54,523 bases of DNA, from NCBI GenBank assembly GCA_024687165.1, contig JAILEY010000026.1:1-54523 (forward strand), given 5' to 3'. The translations under genes were made by a program, and so were the position numbers. Shown here one piece after another: positions 43,895 to 53,300 of the stretch. Below the pieces are notes generated by a model. That model had not been told where the DNA came from, searched no databases, and saw only the letters and a program-made list of their open reading frames with translations. The DNA is from Treponema sp. GTDB lineage: Bacteria; Spirochaetota; Spirochaetia; Treponematales; Treponemataceae. Positions within the stretch are counted from its first letter, which is position 1; the number at the start of each line of letters is the position of its first letter.

Positions 43895-46771
43895 ATGGAG
43901 ATGAGTATTCAGAATGATTCCCTTCTTGAACGTGCAAAGCTTGCAGTTTTATCAAGGGATTTTGATTCGGCCATAAGGATCTACAAGGGACTTTTGAAAA
44001 GTGATCCTGAAAATATGGAGCTTTTGAATGAGCTTGGTGGTTTATACATAAAGAGCGGACATGACGGTGATGCTTTAAATATTTACAAGGAAATTGTTCG
44101 CCTCAATCCAAAGTCGGTGAGTGCTCTCAACAGTCTTGGTGGAATTTTGCGCCGATTAAAAATGTATGATGAATCTATTGCTGTTCTTGAAAAAGCCGCA
44201 ATGCTTGATTCTGAGAATTCTCAGGTTTATTACAACATGGGCTTTACGTATAAACTCATGGAACAGTATGATGAGGCAATCCGCTGTTTTAATATGGTTG
44301 TTGAAGCAAATTCAAGTGACGTTCTTGCATACAATCATCTTGGCGCAATTTACGCACAGCAGAAAAAATATCCAGAGGCAGTAAACTCTTATCTGCATGG
44401 ACTTAAAGTCGATCCGAACCATCCGATTCTTCACCTTAACATTGCAAAAAGTTATGACGCAATGGGAGAATTTGAAAAGGCACGAAATGAATATGAAATT
44501 GCACTTAAGACAAAACCGGGCTGGCTTGAAGCAATAACAAATTATGCAGATCTTCTTTTAAAATACAACAAGACTCATGCAGCGGGTGAACTTGTAAGAA
44601 AAGCCATCGCACTTAATTCAAAAAATTCGCACATCTATTCAAAGTACGGAGACGTCTGCTACAGACAGGGTGATTATAAAAACGCAGAGACTCATTATAA
44701 CGAAGCTCTGGATATCCGCCAGGAATCAAAACGTGCACTTATCGGTCTTGCAAAGACTTATGAAAAAACTGAGCGTTATGATGAATCTCTCGGCATTATG
44801 AGCAGAGTTGAAGATTTCTATCCTTCAGATTCCGATGTTCAAAAACAGCATTCATCAATACTTTTGTCTGCAGGACTTTATGAAGAAGCAAGTGCAAAAA
44901 TCCAGAGCCTGTATGAAAATAATCAGAACGATCTTGAAACTCTTGATCTTCTTGGTCAGTACTACATCTGTACTGGAGATGAAAAAAAAGCATACGCATG
45001 TTATAAGCGGATTAAAGGCATCGATCCAAAGTATTCTGATTTTTATTTGAATGGAGCAAAGCGTTACGTTCAGAAAAATGATTTTTCAAAGGCTGAAGAA
45101 TTTTATGACAGATATGCGGACGTAAATCCACAGAGCGTGCAGTGCTATGAACTCATGGCAGAAAATTTTGAAAAACAGAATAAGCTTGATCAGGCACTTG
45201 CTTCGTTTAGAAGAGCATCTTCTCTTGATCAGGATAATGTTTCTTCAAAAGCCGGCGTTGATCGTGTAAGTGAAAATCTTATTTCTCTTGGATCTGAAAA
45301 TTTTGCGCAGAAATCAAATGAAAATGAATTTGATGATGTTGATGAGGATATTTCACTTTCGCCATCTGTTTCAGAAGAGGAACTGGAAACTGAAGCAGAA
45401 GCTGAAACTGTAGTTTTAACAGACACTGCAGAAAATGAAACAGAACAATCTCCCGAAGAAGAAGATTATAATATCGAAGATTATGACAGCGGCTTCAGTA
45501 AGCTTACGGAAGAAGGTGTTCCTGAAGAAGATATTTTTGATTCAGAAAAACTTGATGAAACTGTAGAAGCTGATAATCAGCAGGTTTACAAACAGAGCCT
45601 TGATGATCTTGTCGGTGAAGATGACAGCCGTGATGAAAACAGTGTAGGTCTTGTTGAAGACAATATGGATGCTGATGAATTCTTTGCGGATAATACATTC
45701 GGTCGTCAGCAGAAAAATAATCCTGTTGAAGATGCTCATTCATTTGAACCTGAGTTTGAAGAGGAAGATGTACGCAGCAGAGATAAAAATGATGACATTG
45801 TAAGTCTTGATGAAGATGAAAACGAAGATGACGACTACGGATTTGAGGAAGAAGAAAAGCCTGTAAAAGAAAAGAGAAAGAGAGAGGCAGAAAAACTTCA
45901 GGAAGATGATTTTTCTTTTGAAGATGAAGAACTTGATTTTGAACCGGAGCACGTTGAAAAATACAGACCTCGTCCTGAAAGAAAAGAACCGAAAGAAGAT
46001 TATAACCCTGATATTTTCTCAAAGCCGGTTGCAGAATTTGCACAGCGAAACAAGCAGCTTGATAATGACATGCTTGAGCAGGCAGAGGAATCACTTGGTG
46101 CACTTGAGCAGCGACTTGATGAACTTGCAGCAGAAAAGCCTCGTGACCCGATGGATGAAATGCTGATGGACGAAGATCCTGTAAAAGAAGCAGAAGACGA
46201 AATTTTTGAAGATGAAATTCTTGAAGAGCAGACAGAAGAACCTGTAGATGAACCTCTTGAAGAAATTGAAACAGATGTTGCTGAAGAAGATCCTCTTGAA
46301 GAAACAGAAGCTGAATTTGCTGAAGAAGAACTTTTTGAGGAGCCTGAAGCTGAAACTGTTGAAGAAGAACCTCTTGAAGAGGCAGTTGAAGAGGAGATGG
46401 TTGAAGAACCTCTCACAGAATCAGAGCCTGAAACAGAAACAGAAATTGATCCTAAGGCAGCATTGTTTCTTAAGCTTAAAAATCTCATAGAATATTTGCC
46501 TGACGAAAAGCGTAAAGAGTTTAAACAGAGCAAGGTTAGCGTTCAGCTTGATTTTATAATTTCAAAATTTGAAGGCGGAAAAGGGCTTCTTGTAAAAGCA
46601 GAAGATGTGCATGACGATGAGATTGCATCAGATTATGTTGAGCAGGAAACTGGAAAAGCACTTTTAATAAAAACTCTGGAGCTTTCAAAAAATCTTGCGG
46701 AAAATCTCAGCGATGAAAAAATGATTTCTTCAATGAACAGCCGGATAGACGGATTGATTGAAAAGCTGTAA
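43895..46771 (+). CDS. TPR-repeat protein with long acidic tail
   Basis: This 958-aa cytoplasmic-type protein has no signal peptide. Residues about 6-460 form about 13 tetratricopeptide repeats (for example AVLSRDFDSAIRIYKGLLKS, YYNMGFTYKLMEQYDEAIRC). Residues about 470-850 are low-complexity and highly acidic, with repeated EEEPLEE-like blocks and runs of Asp/Glu. The last ~100 residues form a helical domain (LKNLIEYLPDEKRKEFKQ). TPR arrays scaffold protein complexes. The acidic tail probably keeps the protein soluble or binds basic partners. It is the middle gene of the LamG-TPR-BMP operon. Confidence 0.85.
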   Translation: MEMSIQNDSLLERAKLAVLSRDFDSAIRIYKGLLKSDPENMELLNELGGLYIKSGHDGDALNIYKEIVRLNPKSVSALNSLGGILRRLKMYDESIAVLEKAAMLDSENSQVYYNMGFTYKLMEQYDEAIRCFNMVVEANSSDVLAYNHLGAIYAQQKKYPEAVNSYLHGLKVDPNHPILHLNIAKSYDAMGEFEKARNEYEIALKTKPGWLEAITNYADLLLKYNKTHAAGELVRKAIALNSKNSHIYSKYGDVCYRQGDYKNAETHYNEALDIRQESKRALIGLAKTYEKTERYDESLGIMSRVEDFYPSDSDVQKQHSSILLSAGLYEEASAKIQSLYENNQNDLETLDLLGQYYICTGDEKKAYACYKRIKGIDPKYSDFYLNGAKRYVQKNDFSKAEEFYDRYADVNPQSVQCYELMAENFEKQNKLDQALASFRRASSLDQDNVSSKAGVDRVSENLISLGSENFAQKSNENEFDDVDEDISLSPSVSEEELETEAEAETVVLTDTAENETEQSPEEEDYNIEDYDSGFSKLTEEGVPEEDIFDSEKLDETVEADNQQVYKQSLDDLVGEDDSRDENSVGLVEDNMDADEFFADNTFGRQQKNNPVEDAHSFEPEFEEEDVRSRDKNDDIVSLDEDENEDDDYGFEEEEKPVKEKRKREAEKLQEDDFSFEDEELDFEPEHVEKYRPRPERKEPKEDYNPDIFSKPVAEFAQRNKQLDNDMLEQAEESLGALEQRLDELAAEKPRDPMDEMLMDEDPVKEAEDEIFEDEILEEQTEEPVDEPLEEIETDVAEEDPLEETEAEFAEEELFEEPEAETVEEEPLEEAVEEEMVEEPLTESEPETETEIDPKAALFLKLKNLIEYLPDEKRKEFKQSKVSVQLDFIISKFEGGKGLLVKAEDVHDDEIASDYVEQETGKALLIKTLELSKNLAENLSDEKMISSMNSRIDGLIEKL

Positions 46772-46791
46772 ATTATATTCAGGAAAAATTT

Positions 46792-47865
46792 ATGGCGGTA
46801 AAAAAAAGTTTTGCATTAGTAAGTCTTCTTTGTGCTTTTCTATTTGCTTCCTGTCTGAAAAAATCAGGAAGTATGGAGTATGCAAAAATTAAAGTCGGCT
46901 TTATTTATTCTGGTTCTGTACATGACAGGGGAGATACTCAGTCACAGGAAAAAGCCAGAATTGCACTGGATAAACTTAATGTAAAAACTATGTACGCTGA
47001 AAATGTTCCTGCTGATGACCGTTGTATTGAAACTGCAGAAACTCTTATCTCTCTTGGTTGCAAAATAATTTATGCTGCTGATGAATCTTTTTCTGCCTGT
47101 ATAAATGATGTCGCAAAAAAATACCCGGATATAAAATTTCTTGTGTGCAATTCTAGTAAGACTGCTTTTAATGTTGCTTCTTATTCAGGAAGAATGTATG
47201 AAGTCAGATATCTTTCCGGAATCGTTGCGGGCTTAAAGACAAATACAAATAAAATCGGATATTTAGTTCCAACAAGAAATTGTGAGTGTCTGCGTGGACT
47301 TAATGCATTTGCACTTGGAGTTCAGTCTGTTAATCCTGATGCTGTGATTGAAGTTAAATATTCTGGGTTATCAAATAATTTTGCCGTTGAAAGAAATTTT
47401 GCGGAAGTTCTGATTGAGTCTGGCTGTGATGTAATTGCTCAGCACAGAAATTCAAGTGCCTGCTGGGAAATTGCAAATGAAAATAAAATTTCCTGCATCG
47501 GGTTTAATCAGCCTCTGACGAATGAGATTTCGACTTCATATCTTACATCATGCATGTTTAACTGGGGAAAGTTTGCTGCAAAAGATATTGACCGCTACGT
47601 TCAGGGAAAATGGGAAGGCAAAAAATATTGTGAAGGAATTGATTCAGGTCTTGTTGAGCTTACATCGCTTTCAAAGAATTGTGCGCCTGGAACTGAGAGA
47701 ATGGTTGAAGATGCAAAATTCAGAATTGAAAATAAAATGCTTAATATTTTCCAGGGACCAATTTATGACATTGACGGGAAAATTGCCGTTAACGAAGGTA
47801 GTTCACTTTCTGATGATGAGATCTGGAACATGAACTGGATTGTTAAGGGCGTTGTAGAAAAATAG
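46792..47865 (+). CDS. BMP/PnrA-type substrate-binding lipoprotein
   Basis: This 357-aa protein has an N-terminal leader ending in the lipobox LFASC (Cys21). The mature part follows the BMP/PnrA fold: KVGFIYSGSVHDRGDTQSQE (near residues 34-53), RYLSGIVAGLKTNTNKIGYL and an FKIGVAQH-like segment VIAQHRNSS. Family members bind purine nucleosides for ABC import and are prominent lipoproteins in spirochaetes (TmpC, PnrA). No permease genes are adjacent, so it may act with components elsewhere. It follows the TPR gene by 20 bp and its 3' end overlaps the convergent pseudogene by 23 bp. Confidence 0.88.
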   Translation: MAVKKSFALVSLLCAFLFASCLKKSGSMEYAKIKVGFIYSGSVHDRGDTQSQEKARIALDKLNVKTMYAENVPADDRCIETAETLISLGCKIIYAADESFSACINDVAKKYPDIKFLVCNSSKTAFNVASYSGRMYEVRYLSGIVAGLKTNTNKIGYLVPTRNCECLRGLNAFALGVQSVNPDAVIEVKYSGLSNNFAVERNFAEVLIESGCDVIAQHRNSSACWEIANENKISCIGFNQPLTNEISTSYLTSCMFNWGKFAAKDIDRYVQGKWEGKKYCEGIDSGLVELTSLSKNCAPGTERMVEDAKFRIENKMLNIFQGPIYDIDGKIAVNEGSSLSDDEIWNMNWIVKGVVEK

Positions 47866-49037
47866 ATTCTAGCGTCGAGTTTTTCCCGGATGCTGCCTTA
47901 TAGAAATCGTTTTTATCGGCATACATTGCTTCATCTGCTATATGCATGCATTTTCTTAAATCTTCTTCTTCGCTGCTCCAGTCTGATCCGATTGCAAGAC
48001 TTACATTTGAATCGTAACCTGTTTCTGCTCGAAGTCCTTCTATTCTCTGTTTGAAAATTTCTTTGTCACAGTCTTGAACGATTATTACAAATTCATCACC
48101 GCCGGATCTGTAGATTTCGTCATTTCCAAAATGTTTTTTCAGAACTTCTGCTGCATTAATAATAAGTTTGTCGCCGGCTTCATGTCCGTCTTTATCATTG
48201 CACTGCTTAAGTCCGTTCAAATCTGCAAAAATTACTCCGAACGGTGTGCGAATCAGACTGCTTTTGTTTACATGATGGTCGATTCTTGCATTCATGGAAT
48301 TGCGGTTTCTAACGCCTGTTAAAGTGTCGATGTTGCTCATGTATTCAAGCTCGTCCATATCAGTGTCACTGTTTATAATCAGATTGTCATGATTTTTTAA
48401 TGTATCTTCCCAAGATAAAACAACATCCGGTGTGAGGTAGGGCATGAAATCTTCAATCTTTGCAACATCATCGCGGAATTTTGAGCAGAGGGGGGCATAT
48501 TTTTTATTTTTCCCGTCAATCATTATTATTACGCTGGAAAAAGATTCAGTTGTTTTCTGAATATCTTCAATAACGGTATTCATGCTTTCATAGAAATTTT
48601 TAGATCCGCGCAGATTTATACAAGTTTGGATTATGGCAGTTGCTGTTTCTAGGGAAACATCCGACATTTTTTTCTGATTCTGCAATTTTTGTGAATTCAA
48701 AATAGAATAGGAAATGGCAGATATTACCTTTATCAACCTCAGAAGAAAGAGGAATATATGTACTGTCTGTCCATACTCCCATTGATCTTGTATCTACATA
48801 AGCGTGAAGATGCTGTTTGTTTACTGCCGCACGATAGCAGAAATCTTCAAATTTTGGTTCTTTCGGGATTAAATCATCGTAGAGCATATCATCATGATAT
48901 TTTGGTCCCATGATATTCTTGTATTGAGCATTTGCCCTTACAATGCGTATCTCGCCCCAGTGACCATCATCTAATTATTCAACAGAGAGTACGGCTGCTG
49001 CCATTCCCTGTGCATCTACAAGTTCCTGAAAATCCAT
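47843..49037 (-). pseudogene. Decayed diguanylate-cyclase (GGDEF) gene with two lesions
   Basis: Starting from ATG 49037 the frame reads MDFQELVDAQGMAAAVLSVE, then TAA at codon 21. The same frame continues with LDDGHWGEIRIVRANAQY and on to about 48675. There a shift at an A7 tract moves the reading to the frame MSDVSLETATAII, which carries NIDTLTGVRNR and the active-site RSGGDEF. Removing the TAA and the shift would give a continuous protein of about 400 aa. The C-terminal fragment (from ATG 48667) still has an intact GGDEF motif and could be translated alone; it is otherwise a pseudogene. Confidence 0.8.
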
Positions 49038-49115
49038 ACTATAAATTGTAAATCAATTTGGAGATTTTTCAATCATTATTTTATTTATCCCTAAATTTGA
49101 GTTTCACTAAAAATT

Positions 49116-49277
49116 TAATAAAATTTGCTCCCAGTCGTGTTGAGCAGTCCAAAACCGATGCTGTACAGCATCTATATACTGTTTGTTGCAAAGTAACTAT
49201 TAAACATGTCGCTTTCGCGACTGCAAGAAACAGAATATTTTCGTCCTGCTCAACACTCCTTCGCGCCAATTTTATTA
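49116..49277 (-). repeat. Dispersed palindromic element A, copy 8
   Basis: This reverse copy has the longest ends: TAATAAAATTTGC (49116-49128) and GCCAATTTTATTA (49265-49277), with one mismatch. The second helix GTGTTGAGCAG/CTGCTCAACAC is a perfect 11 bp. Tip hairpin GTCGC-GAAA-GCGAC and third hairpin GATGCTGTACAGCATC are intact. The main inner stem has one mismatch (CTGTTTCTTGC). Confidence 0.88.
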
Positions 49278-49318
49278 TATCTATATAATTCGAAATTACG
49301 GCTATTTAACAAAACAAA

Positions 49319-50767
49319 TTACAGACTTGATGGATCTGCGTTCCAGTCAACTGGACGTTCGTTCTTGTTCCATGCAGGGTTCCATACAGGTCCTTTCTTT
49401 TCGCCGCCACAGTAGAAGTGGAGGTCTGCAGATTTATCTTCAACCTGTCCACCGATTGAGCGGAGAGTCTTTGGAAGGTAAATCTTCTTGAGGTTAGGAC
49501 AGTCGCAGAAACAGTTTGCCTGCATTGTCGTCAGACCTTCAGGAAGGATTACAGTTTCCAGTGCTGTTCCGTAGAATACGCTTCTTCCGAGCTGCTGGAG
49601 ATCGTTACCGAAAGTTACCTTTGCAAGCTTCTTGCAGTCTTCAAATGCAGTGTCGCAGATCTTCTTTACAGAGTTTGCAATCTTTACTTCTGTGAGGAAG
49701 TCCTTTGCAGGAACGAATGCCTTGTTGTAAATCTGTGTAACTGGCTTTCCGCCGATTTCAGCAGGGATTTCTACAACAGGAGCCGTACCTGTATATTTCT
49801 TGATGATTACTTCGCCGCTGTCTTCTTCTGTGTCAAAGCTGATTGTTCCGCCGCCTGGAGCCGTGATTACTTCAGCAGGTCCGCCAGCTTCTACAGCAGC
49901 TTCTGTACCGAAGTTCCATACAATCTTGCGGTTTTCCTTGTTCCAGTCAGCCTGCCACATCTTTCCCTTTGTAGCCATGCGAACATTGATTGTAAGATCT
50001 TCAACATTCTTTGCAAAATCTTCTGCAAGCATGTTGAGTGTGTTTGGAAGAATAAGGCTTCTAAGATTTTTACAATCTGTAAATGCTTCTTTATCAAGAG
50101 TGCGAACACCTGCTGGTACTTCGAATTCTTCAAAACCAGTTTCTGCAAAACACCATCCGCCAATCTTGTTAAGTTTTTCTCCAACGAAATTTACTTTCTT
50201 AAGAGCCTTACACTGGAAGAAGATTCCGTAAAGAAGCTGACCAACATTTTCACTGAGTGTTACTTCTTCAAGATTTGCTGCACAGCTGAATGCGTAATCT
50301 CTGATTGCTTCAACCTTTGAAGGGATTGTGAAAGACTTGTCTGCTTTCTGTGCAGGATATGCATAAAGGAAAGTCTGATCATCATTGTAAAGAACTCCGT
50401 CTACAACCTTAAGATGCTTGCTTTCCGGATTTACTGTGATTGTTTCAAGAGCAGGATCGCGACCAAATGGAATTCCATTAAAGTCTACAGTTGCTGGAAG
50501 TGAAACCTTTTTAAGATTGTCACACTTACAGAATGCGTTTGTTCCGATTTCGTAAACTCCCTCTGGAACATTAATTTTCTGAACGATGCTGTTCTCAAAG
50601 AAAACTCCCTGTTCAAGGAATTTTACAGGAATTCCATCGATGTCTGCAGGAACATTTACTACAGCATCTTTTCCTGTGTATTTTTCAAGATGAGCAGCTC
50701 CGTCATACGAAAAATACAGCCATGTTCCGTTGTTGATGTGTTCAACAAGATTCAAATTGATACTCAT
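49319..50767 (-). CDS. BspA-type leucine-rich-repeat protein (LRR_5)
   Basis: This 482-aa protein begins MSINLNLVEHINNG and is preceded by GGAG. It contains repeated units of the BspA/LRR_5 type, for example VPEGVYEIGTNAFCKCDNLKKVSLP and further copies such as VRTLDKEAFTDCKNLRSL and VKKICDTAFEDCKKLAKV. Two sets of repeats flank a central break (about residues 265-330), each preceded by a YTG..VVEIPAEIGGKPV-type strand. BspA-like proteins mediate adhesion in oral and gut bacteria. This copy has no signal peptide, so it may be cytoplasmic or exported by another route. Confidence 0.85.
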   Translation of the reverse strand: MSINLNLVEHINNGTWLYFSYDGAAHLEKYTGKDAVVNVPADIDGIPVKFLEQGVFFENSIVQKINVPEGVYEIGTNAFCKCDNLKKVSLPATVDFNGIPFGRDPALETITVNPESKHLKVVDGVLYNDDQTFLYAYPAQKADKSFTIPSKVEAIRDYAFSCAANLEEVTLSENVGQLLYGIFFQCKALKKVNFVGEKLNKIGGWCFAETGFEEFEVPAGVRTLDKEAFTDCKNLRSLILPNTLNMLAEDFAKNVEDLTINVRMATKGKMWQADWNKENRKIVWNFGTEAAVEAGGPAEVITAPGGGTISFDTEEDSGEVIIKKYTGTAPVVEIPAEIGGKPVTQIYNKAFVPAKDFLTEVKIANSVKKICDTAFEDCKKLAKVTFGNDLQQLGRSVFYGTALETVILPEGLTTMQANCFCDCPNLKKIYLPKTLRSIGGQVEDKSADLHFYCGGEKKGPVWNPAWNKNERPVDWNADPSSL

Positions 50768-50987
50768 TTTTTTTCTCCTTTAAAAACTCCGCGTTAACGA
50801 TTTTCGTGAAGGCGACGCCCCCATTTATTTTTTCCGCTTGAATTCAACTCCCAAGAATTTCATTCACTCAGTTTTTACCATGAGATAAGAAATAAAAAAA
50901 TAAGATGTCCAGTGATTAGAGCCGCAAGCTTATTTAAAATACTCTTAAATCGTAATTTTTAAATAATAAACACCCTCAACTATCAAA

Positions 50988-51015
50988 ATGATACAAGAAT
51001 TATTCCAAAAGTCAA
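50988..51015 (-). promoter_or_regulatory. Promoter of the LRR gene with a long leader
   Basis: On the minus strand TTGACT (51015-51010), 16 bp and TATCAT (50993-50988). The start would be near 50981, giving a leader of about 214 bases to the ATG at 50767. The leader contains small hairpins (GGCGTCGCC, CGTTAACG) but no known riboswitch that I recognise. Confidence 0.5.
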
Positions 51016-51184
51016 TAAAATTAATTTTCTGAACCTTAAAATATTCCTAATCGAAACAAAATTTTACTAATACTTTTTTAAATTTGTTAATTATCTCTAA
51101 AAAATGGGCGGGGAATAAATACTCCGGCAACTTATTAATCATTTTCAAGGTGATTTCTTCCTTTATATTTTGCCGATATCATAA

Positions 51185-51310
51185 GTCTATAACCTTCCGC
51201 GGCGTTGCTTGGTAAGTTCCGAGGCGTAGTCCAGAAACCTACGCTCTGTAACTCTTAGAGCAACGCGTCGCAACTTGGAGGGCTACGCGGTGTTACCTTG
51301 TAGACTTTAA
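51185..51310. other. GC-rich structured island in the 50.8-51.5 kb intergenic gap
   Basis: This stretch is much richer in G and C than its surroundings. AGTCTA (51185-51190) and TAGACT (51301-51306) close it. Inside, GCGTTGCT (about 51203) pairs with AGCAACGC, and GAGGCGTAG pairs with CTACGCTC around a TCCAGAAAC loop. A short word GCTACGC recurs on the right. No coding frame is convincing. It may be a structured RNA, an element fragment or a decayed RNA gene. The rest of the 726-bp gap shows only the LRR promoter and AT-rich sequence. Confidence 0.5.
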
Positions 51311-51471
51311 AATGCCGGGAAATGTCTTACTCCATCTCTATTTAATTTCAGCTATTATTTTTTCTGCATTTTCTTTCTGTTTATAAAAGTCTGCAAGAGT
51401 AGATTTATCTTCTTTTAAATATTACATTATCCAGCAACCGCAATCAACCTTCATTTTTCACCGAAATACGG

Positions 51472-51477
51472 TATAAT
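51472..51477 (+). promoter_or_regulatory. -10 box of the 51494 gene
   Basis: TATAAT ends 16 bp before ATG 51494, giving a leader of about 10 bases without a Shine-Dalgarno. No good -35 box is seen. Confidence 0.45.
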
Positions 51478-51493
51478 TAATCATCACAAATTT

Positions 51494-52681
51494 ATGAAAC
51501 CAATAAAAACCAAACTCGCACTGACAACAATCCTAACAGCCTCACTTTTATTCACCGCACATGCACAGGAGCCGGCAAAGCACATAAACCTAGATGATAT
51601 AAAAATCGAAGAATATATAGAACTTCCACACAAGAAAGTCTTTGATTACTGCGATTGGAAAGATGGGAAGTCAATAATTCTATATAACGGTTGCTTCTCA
51701 ACATTGGAAGTGACGGAAAAAAATAAGCTGAAAATAAAGAAACTTGTCAATTTTCCAGTCGGTGACTGCATCTTTAAAACATTCCCGGAAGTGAATGTCA
51801 TTTACGGCTATTCAGGCGGAGTAACGCAACTTTTTTACGATTTGGATACAAACAAGACATTGCTCTTCGAGCCGATATTTACAAGAAGATACTGGGCGAG
51901 GGGCGCGTTGTTGCTGGATTCCGAAAGAAAAATATTCTTGTTGATATATGGACACATGCTTACCCGAGAAAAGTATGATTATTTTATATATGACTTGCCG
52001 AACAACAAGATTCTTTCAAGCCCGTTTGAGCAGGAAAGCGATTTTCTAAAGGATGTTTTGGAAGTCAGGCTTGGAGATTATCTTTTTTTATGCAGGGAAA
52101 GGGATAAGATAGATAGAAAGAAGATAACAAATAACTATTATATTTATGACTTTAAGAAAAAAGAGCGCATTGACAATGAACTGACTGCATTTTTATCAAC
52201 TTTGAAATATGGTCATGGTATCAGGTATCTTTCTCTTGAAGAAAAAATAATTATTATAAGTTCCTATGACATCGGCGATGAAAAAAATTTATTCATTTCA
52301 TGGGAAGATGGCTTCAAGAAGATACGGGCAACTCCTTTTTTCATTCCTACAATCAACGATAAAAAAACGGATTATGAAATTTTAGGAATACATCATAATG
52401 AGTGGGTTGTTTTTGCTTTATATTTAAGAGGAGTACACGGAGAACTTCTAAAAAAACTTGGGTTCTCGAACAAAAATTCTCCCGTACATGTACCTGTTGT
52501 AATCGATGAATATTTTGAAAGCACCCCATATTATTTTTTCCTTGAGCACCCTGTATATGGTCCGTGCTGCTTTGTAGAAGTTGAAGAAAACGGCAGAAAA
52601 AAGATCCGCATGTACAAAATGGGCGACGTACAGGAGAAGATAGATGAAGTGCTTGCAGAAAACGCTGATTTAATCAAATGA
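51494..52681 (+). CDS. Secreted protein of unknown function
   Basis: This 395-aa protein has a clear signal peptide (KTKLALTTILTASLLFTAHA, cleavage probably after AHA). The mature part is rich in Tyr, Phe and Asp, with repeated short beta-like stretches such as YDYFIYDLPNNKILSS and YYIYDFKKKERIDNE, which suggests a beta-propeller-like or repeat fold. I recognise no domain. Codon use is more AT-rich and less biased than in the housekeeping genes, as for the neighbouring genes to its right, which may indicate an accessory region. Confidence 0.7.
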   Translation: MKPIKTKLALTTILTASLLFTAHAQEPAKHINLDDIKIEEYIELPHKKVFDYCDWKDGKSIILYNGCFSTLEVTEKNKLKIKKLVNFPVGDCIFKTFPEVNVIYGYSGGVTQLFYDLDTNKTLLFEPIFTRRYWARGALLLDSERKIFLLIYGHMLTREKYDYFIYDLPNNKILSSPFEQESDFLKDVLEVRLGDYLFLCRERDKIDRKKITNNYYIYDFKKKERIDNELTAFLSTLKYGHGIRYLSLEEKIIIISSYDIGDEKNLFISWEDGFKKIRATPFFIPTINDKKTDYEILGIHHNEWVVFALYLRGVHGELLKKLGFSNKNSPVHVPVVIDEYFESTPYYFFLEHPVYGPCCFVEVEENGRKKIRMYKMGDVQEKIDEVLAENADLIK

Positions 52682-52724
52682 AAAAATTACAGCATGCCTG
52701 CAGCATTCTACAAAAAAAGTCATT

Positions 52725-53147
52725 TCACTGCTGATTGTTGTTCTTTCCAAGAAACCTTAAGACTTCATGTGTGACAGGCTTCCAGTAAGTTCTTACAAAA
52801 CTGATTATGTCGATAAAATAAAGCACCGCCATGATGCATGAAAGCATGACCGCAGCAATCTGTACTTTTTCATTTTTAGGATCTTGCGAGCCGTTTATAA
52901 AAAGAACCAGAATCAGTGAAAGCACAAAGAGATTCAAAAATGCAAATGAAAACCTGTGCCGCTTTTTTACAGCAACTCCAGAAATCACCGTAAAGACATT
53001 GAACCCCCAGAACGTCCACATAAAGCCGATCACAGGAAGCGCAAGAATTCCCGCATGAAAAAGAATCATCACCATAAAAATCCCGATTATCGAAAACACG
53101 CAGAACTCAATGCAGCATATGATGAAAGTCTTTTTTCTTAAACTCAT
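52725..53147 (-). CDS. Four-helix membrane protein, unknown
   Basis: Translation from the ATG at 53147, preceded by GAGGG, gives 140 aa; an ATG at 53165 would add six residues without a ribosome-binding site. Four hydrophobic segments (about residues 6-28, 33-55, 68-85 and 95-115) with short loops and a C-terminal soluble tail are visible. No catalytic motif or known family is recognised. It converges with the 51494 gene. Confidence 0.65.
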   Translation of the reverse strand: MSLRKKTFIICCIEFCVFSIIGIFMVMILFHAGILALPVIGFMWTFWGFNVFTVISGVAVKKRHRFSFAFLNLFVLSLILVLFINGSQDPKNEKVQIAAVMLSCIMAVLYFIDIISFVRTYWKPVTHEVLRFLGKNNNQQ

Positions 53148-53263
53148 TTTTCCCTCAATCAACATGATTTATTTACGGTCACTGCAGCTTGCCGGTCTTA
53201 ATTTCATTACAGGAACTGTATTCATTTGAGTTTCCAACAAACTCATTGTACCGTATTTTGCCG

Positions 53264-53297
53264 AAAAAAAAGCCTCGGATTTTTCACCGGAGCCTGA
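53264..53297 (-). terminator. Terminator of the 53301-54086 gene
   Basis: On the minus strand an imperfect stem between GGCTCCGG and CCGAGGC is followed by eight T. It sits directly after the stop codon. Confidence 0.5.
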
Positions 53298-53300
53298 AAC

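Noticed and set aside
45504..46533. Long minus-strand open frames opposite the TPR gene
   Set aside because: They mirror the Asp/Glu-rich codons (giving Ser/Phe/Leu-rich products) and lack start signals.
49058..49288. 76-codon open frame near 49 kb
   Set aside because: It crosses element A copy 8 and follows the repeat; no start signal.
51338..51422. Minus-strand frame of about 27 codons (YLKEDKSTLADFYKQK...) ending in TAG
   Set aside because: It looks protein-like but is very short, lacks a start and matches nothing I recognise; it may be a gene remnant but cannot be supported.
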